From Dactylellina haptotyla (lineage: Eukaryota; Ascomycota; Orbiliomycetes; Orbiliales; Orbiliaceae), in contig CM062379.1 in NCBI GenBank assembly GCA_031310005.1, positions 6,944,001-7,008,000 on the forward strand: a DNA stretch of 64,000 bases, written 5' to 3'. Made by a program: the position numbers and the translations under genes. This document shows, one piece after another, positions 61,618-64,000 of the stretch (position 1 is its first letter; the number at the start of each line of letters is the position of its first letter). The notes under the pieces were generated by a model that made no database searches, was not told the DNA's origin, and saw only the letters and a program-made list of their open reading frames with translations.

Positions 61618-61864
61618 ACTATCCACGACCTACGGATACCCCTCATCGACGGACAGGCAGGCATTGAGAAGATACGAACACACGGAAACGCAAACTGGTG
61701 TTATACGGGGTTACTGGATTCAACGCTTTAGAATATTACATTACACGCATCAAATGCAATCTATACCCCCCATATGCATCTATACCGATATCGCTAGTGC
61801 ATCTGTGTTTATATCAGCAATATTATGATAAATATATATATATGAATCTTCTTCTTCTCCTCTT
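61618..61864. other. Short convergent gap, TMA7 / PAQR gene
   Basis: This is 247 bases of AT-rich DNA between two stop codons, with a TATATATATATA run near 61831-61842. It likely contains overlapping or closely spaced 3' ends. Confidence 0.5.
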
Positions 61865-63184
61865 TCAAGGACACACTACCCCGCCAGCGGCATGTGCATT
61901 ATCAAAAGCCACCACCATCCCCTTCAAATGACACCCAGCCCCGACTAATACTAGCACGTGAAATATTTGATGGCTTGCTCCGACAATATCATACTTCCCG
62001 GGCTGCCACCTCTCCGGCACCCGGGCGGCATATAGCAGCGCGCCAACTAGATACGCCGCTCCCTCCGCCAGCAACCACTTCAAGCCAGACCTCCGCTCCG
62101 ACTCAGCAATTCCATGCATGCTAATCCCATGGAGGATCGGAAACACAGCCGACAAACCCATGGCCACAAACATCGACGTCCGAAATGGCCGGTACTTTGG
62201 TGTCCTAAAGTGTGGATGAATAGACACTGTCGCACACGCAATACCAATTGTACATATCTACCCAGACCACCCGTCAGCTTCATTCACATAGCCCAATCCA
62301 TAGGAATATCAATAAGAAATCCATTGTACTCACCATAGTCCAATACCGATCCCTGATTACCGTCTCACAGATAAACCCGTAATAAACACTCGGGATGAAG
62401 CTCCCCGTGATTAACCCCACGATACCGACATAATCCAGCACATTCCACCACCTCGCTGCTTCGTGACTATGATTGCTCACTGCATGATAGAACGCCGACA
62501 TGCATAAACAGAATAAGCATCCGGCGAAAAAGCAGAGGAAGACATAGATATCTGACGACGATGCGGACGGGTATCTGGGTGACAGTGTCGTATAGAGAAC
62601 CCAAGAAAACGATCCGAAGAAGATTGCGCCGAGGAGATGAGTCCAGATGTTGACAGACTCATTGTGCCAATACAGCAAGGACTTGAGTGACTTGAAGTAC
62701 GAGGCAGTGGCTGGCCTATATCATCATTAGATTCCGTTTGCGCTATCAGGTGTCTTTGGTTCTAATTACCGATATCCAGATATAATGAAGTGGTTATCTC
62801 TACAACCACCAGTTAGTCTCTCCTTCGACTAATTTGTGTTATAATTCCAGACGTAAAAATAAGAACCTTTGCCATTCCTCTATCCGCCATTTTCAAAAAT
62901 ATCAGTAAACCTGCTCGTCTCAACATTTTTTGGAACCTCTTGTAACCTACGAAGCTCATCCCACATGCACGTCAACTTTTCGGTGACCTTCTCGACTACC
63001 TCCCGTGTGACCTGCATGCATTGGAATATACAGGGTTAGCTGGGTTGAATTCCGACATTGCGATTCAAGCACCTTTCCAAAGAATGCAACTGACCTCTGC
63101 GGTTTCGTGAACAACCTCACCAGCAGACAGGTGACGATGATGCGAAATCTTCTCGCCCTTCGGATTTCGTTGTCTCACTTCCAT
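61865..63184 (-). CDS. PAQR/Izh-family seven-helix membrane protein (adiponectin-receptor/hemolysin III type)
   Basis: Six exons 5' to 3' on the minus strand: 63095-63184, 62951-63011, 62867-62879 (13 nt), 62770-62799, 62334-62715 and 61865-62257, totalling 969 nt and 322 aa. The microexon completes the segment WDELQEWQRDNHFIISGYRP, conserved in Izh/AdipoR proteins. The YWHNESVNIWTHLLG motif follows at 80-94. Seven hydrophobic helices occupy about residues 85-310. The zinc-site residues of the superfamily are present: His142 (SAFYHAVS) and His288/His292 (SHQIFHV), plus Asp159 (LDYVGI). In yeast, Izh proteins affect zinc homeostasis and lipid metabolism, and AdipoR-type members have ceramidase-like activity. 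Localisation is a cell or internal membrane. The N-terminal 50 residues are cytosolic. Confidence 0.92.
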
Positions 63185-64000
63185 ACTGTCGTCTTGCGGG
63201 CTGGTGCGTTGTATATGCATATATAACAGGCGAATCGAATCTATATCGAATATATATAAAGACCGGATATAAGTCCACCGACGTACGAGTATTCGGAAGA
63301 CACACAGACAAAAGAGGAAAAAAAGAAGAACAATCTAGCGGGAGATAAGAGAAAAATATATACTCTCCCTTAAAGACAAATTCTCTCCCGCCAGTATCAA
63401 ATCCCCACAATCCCAAGATATCAAACGAAAATCACGTTCTTCCCCAGTAAGCTAATCTCCCCCAGACGGATGCCCAAAAAAGCATGTGCCTAGATCAACA
63501 AAAAAAAAAAGGCGAGAATAATTGAGTCCAAACGACCGGACCACGCAATTTCCAATCCCCCAACAAAACGCAATCAATCAGCATGCGAGATCGAAATAGG
63601 GATAAGGCACACGAGTTTGTTCCAAAAACTATCGGATACCTCGGGATGGCGACCGTACTTACCCAGCTAGGACTGGTCTTTTCGTCCGACCTGTTTTTAA
63701 GCTTCTGCTAGCATGGGCGCATCACACTAGCTTGGGAGCCTTTTTTTCCCACGTGCTTGAAAGCTCACAACTCTAAAGCTCAATCATAATAGCCCTTCTA
63801 TGATTTCAACAGTTTCAACTCGATATCACAAGGAAGGACGTCTACGGTACGTATTTTTAGTGTATCATATGAAATTCTACTCAACATTCTCATAAAATAA
63901 TATCATAATTCAGGGAAAACATGCATTGCCTCTTTAACTGAAGCAATCGGTAATCATGTTCTCCGCATTTTATATTTTTTTTCCAAGTTTCTTCGGAATA
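63185..64000. other. Upstream region of the PAQR gene to the window end
   Basis: This includes AT-rich sequence with ATATATAT runs near 63214-63260 and an A homopolymer near 63500-63510. The minus-strand frame at 63117-63416 overlaps the first PAQR exon in another frame and is not a gene. No gene reaches the window end as far as I can tell. Confidence 0.5.

Overview
The window is nuclear DNA from a filamentous ascomycete (Pezizomycotina). The genes carry many short introns (most 54-110 nt) with GT-AG ends and CTAAC-like branch points. Single-copy fungal housekeeping genes sit beside filamentous-fungal families such as a SAT4/PTH11-type rhodopsin-fold membrane protein. Intergenic DNA is roughly balanced in base composition, with T-rich 3' flanks. 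Long non-coding tracts would suit an early-diverging class (Pezizomycetes or Orbiliomycetes), but that is only a guess. I saw no bacterial-type operon, CRISPR array, intact transposon, virus or secondary-metabolite cluster.

Layout. 0.3-13.4 kb: a transcription-kinase cyclin, a rhodopsin-like membrane protein, a five-repeat LGPxGS protein, a GST-fold protein, an eight-exon short-chain dehydrogenase, a cysteine-containing secreted protein (minus strand) and mitoribosomal mL40. 13.8-23.1 kb, all minus strand: VPS35, an SRSF1/Srp2-type SR splicing factor and galactokinase. 24.3-36.2 kb: acetolactate synthase ILV2 (plus), ATP synthase subunit h (minus), TFIIB (plus), a TFIIIC WD40 subunit (minus) and a RING-CH membrane E3 ligase (plus). 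36.2-57.8 kb: about 20 kb of apparently gene-free DNA, interrupted only by one Ran1/Vhs1/Sks1-type protein kinase at 46.7-48.0 kb. 57.8-63.2 kb: the Prp4 spliceosomal kinase (minus), the tiny five-exon TMA7 (plus) and a PAQR/Izh seven-helix receptor (minus).

The gene content is mostly conserved housekeeping: polymerase II and III transcription (cyclin, TFIIB, TFIIIC subunit), splicing (SR protein, Prp4 kinase), mitochondria (mL40, ATP synthase h, ILV2) and endosomal recycling (VPS35). No multi-gene pathway is encoded together. SR protein and Prp4 are functionally linked, since Prp4-family kinases are known to phosphorylate SR proteins, but they lie about 38 kb apart.

Exon structures were worked out by hand from splice sites, reading-frame phase and known family motifs. 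The most notable points are the gene architecture of the SR factor (a GC-AG intron, an unusually long intron with a weak donor, and an alternative 3' end), a 13-nt microexon in the PAQR gene, an open frame continuing in phase past the TFIIB stop codon, a consensus Gcn4/CPC1 site upstream of ILV2, and the two approximately 10-kb deserts around the Ran1-type kinase.
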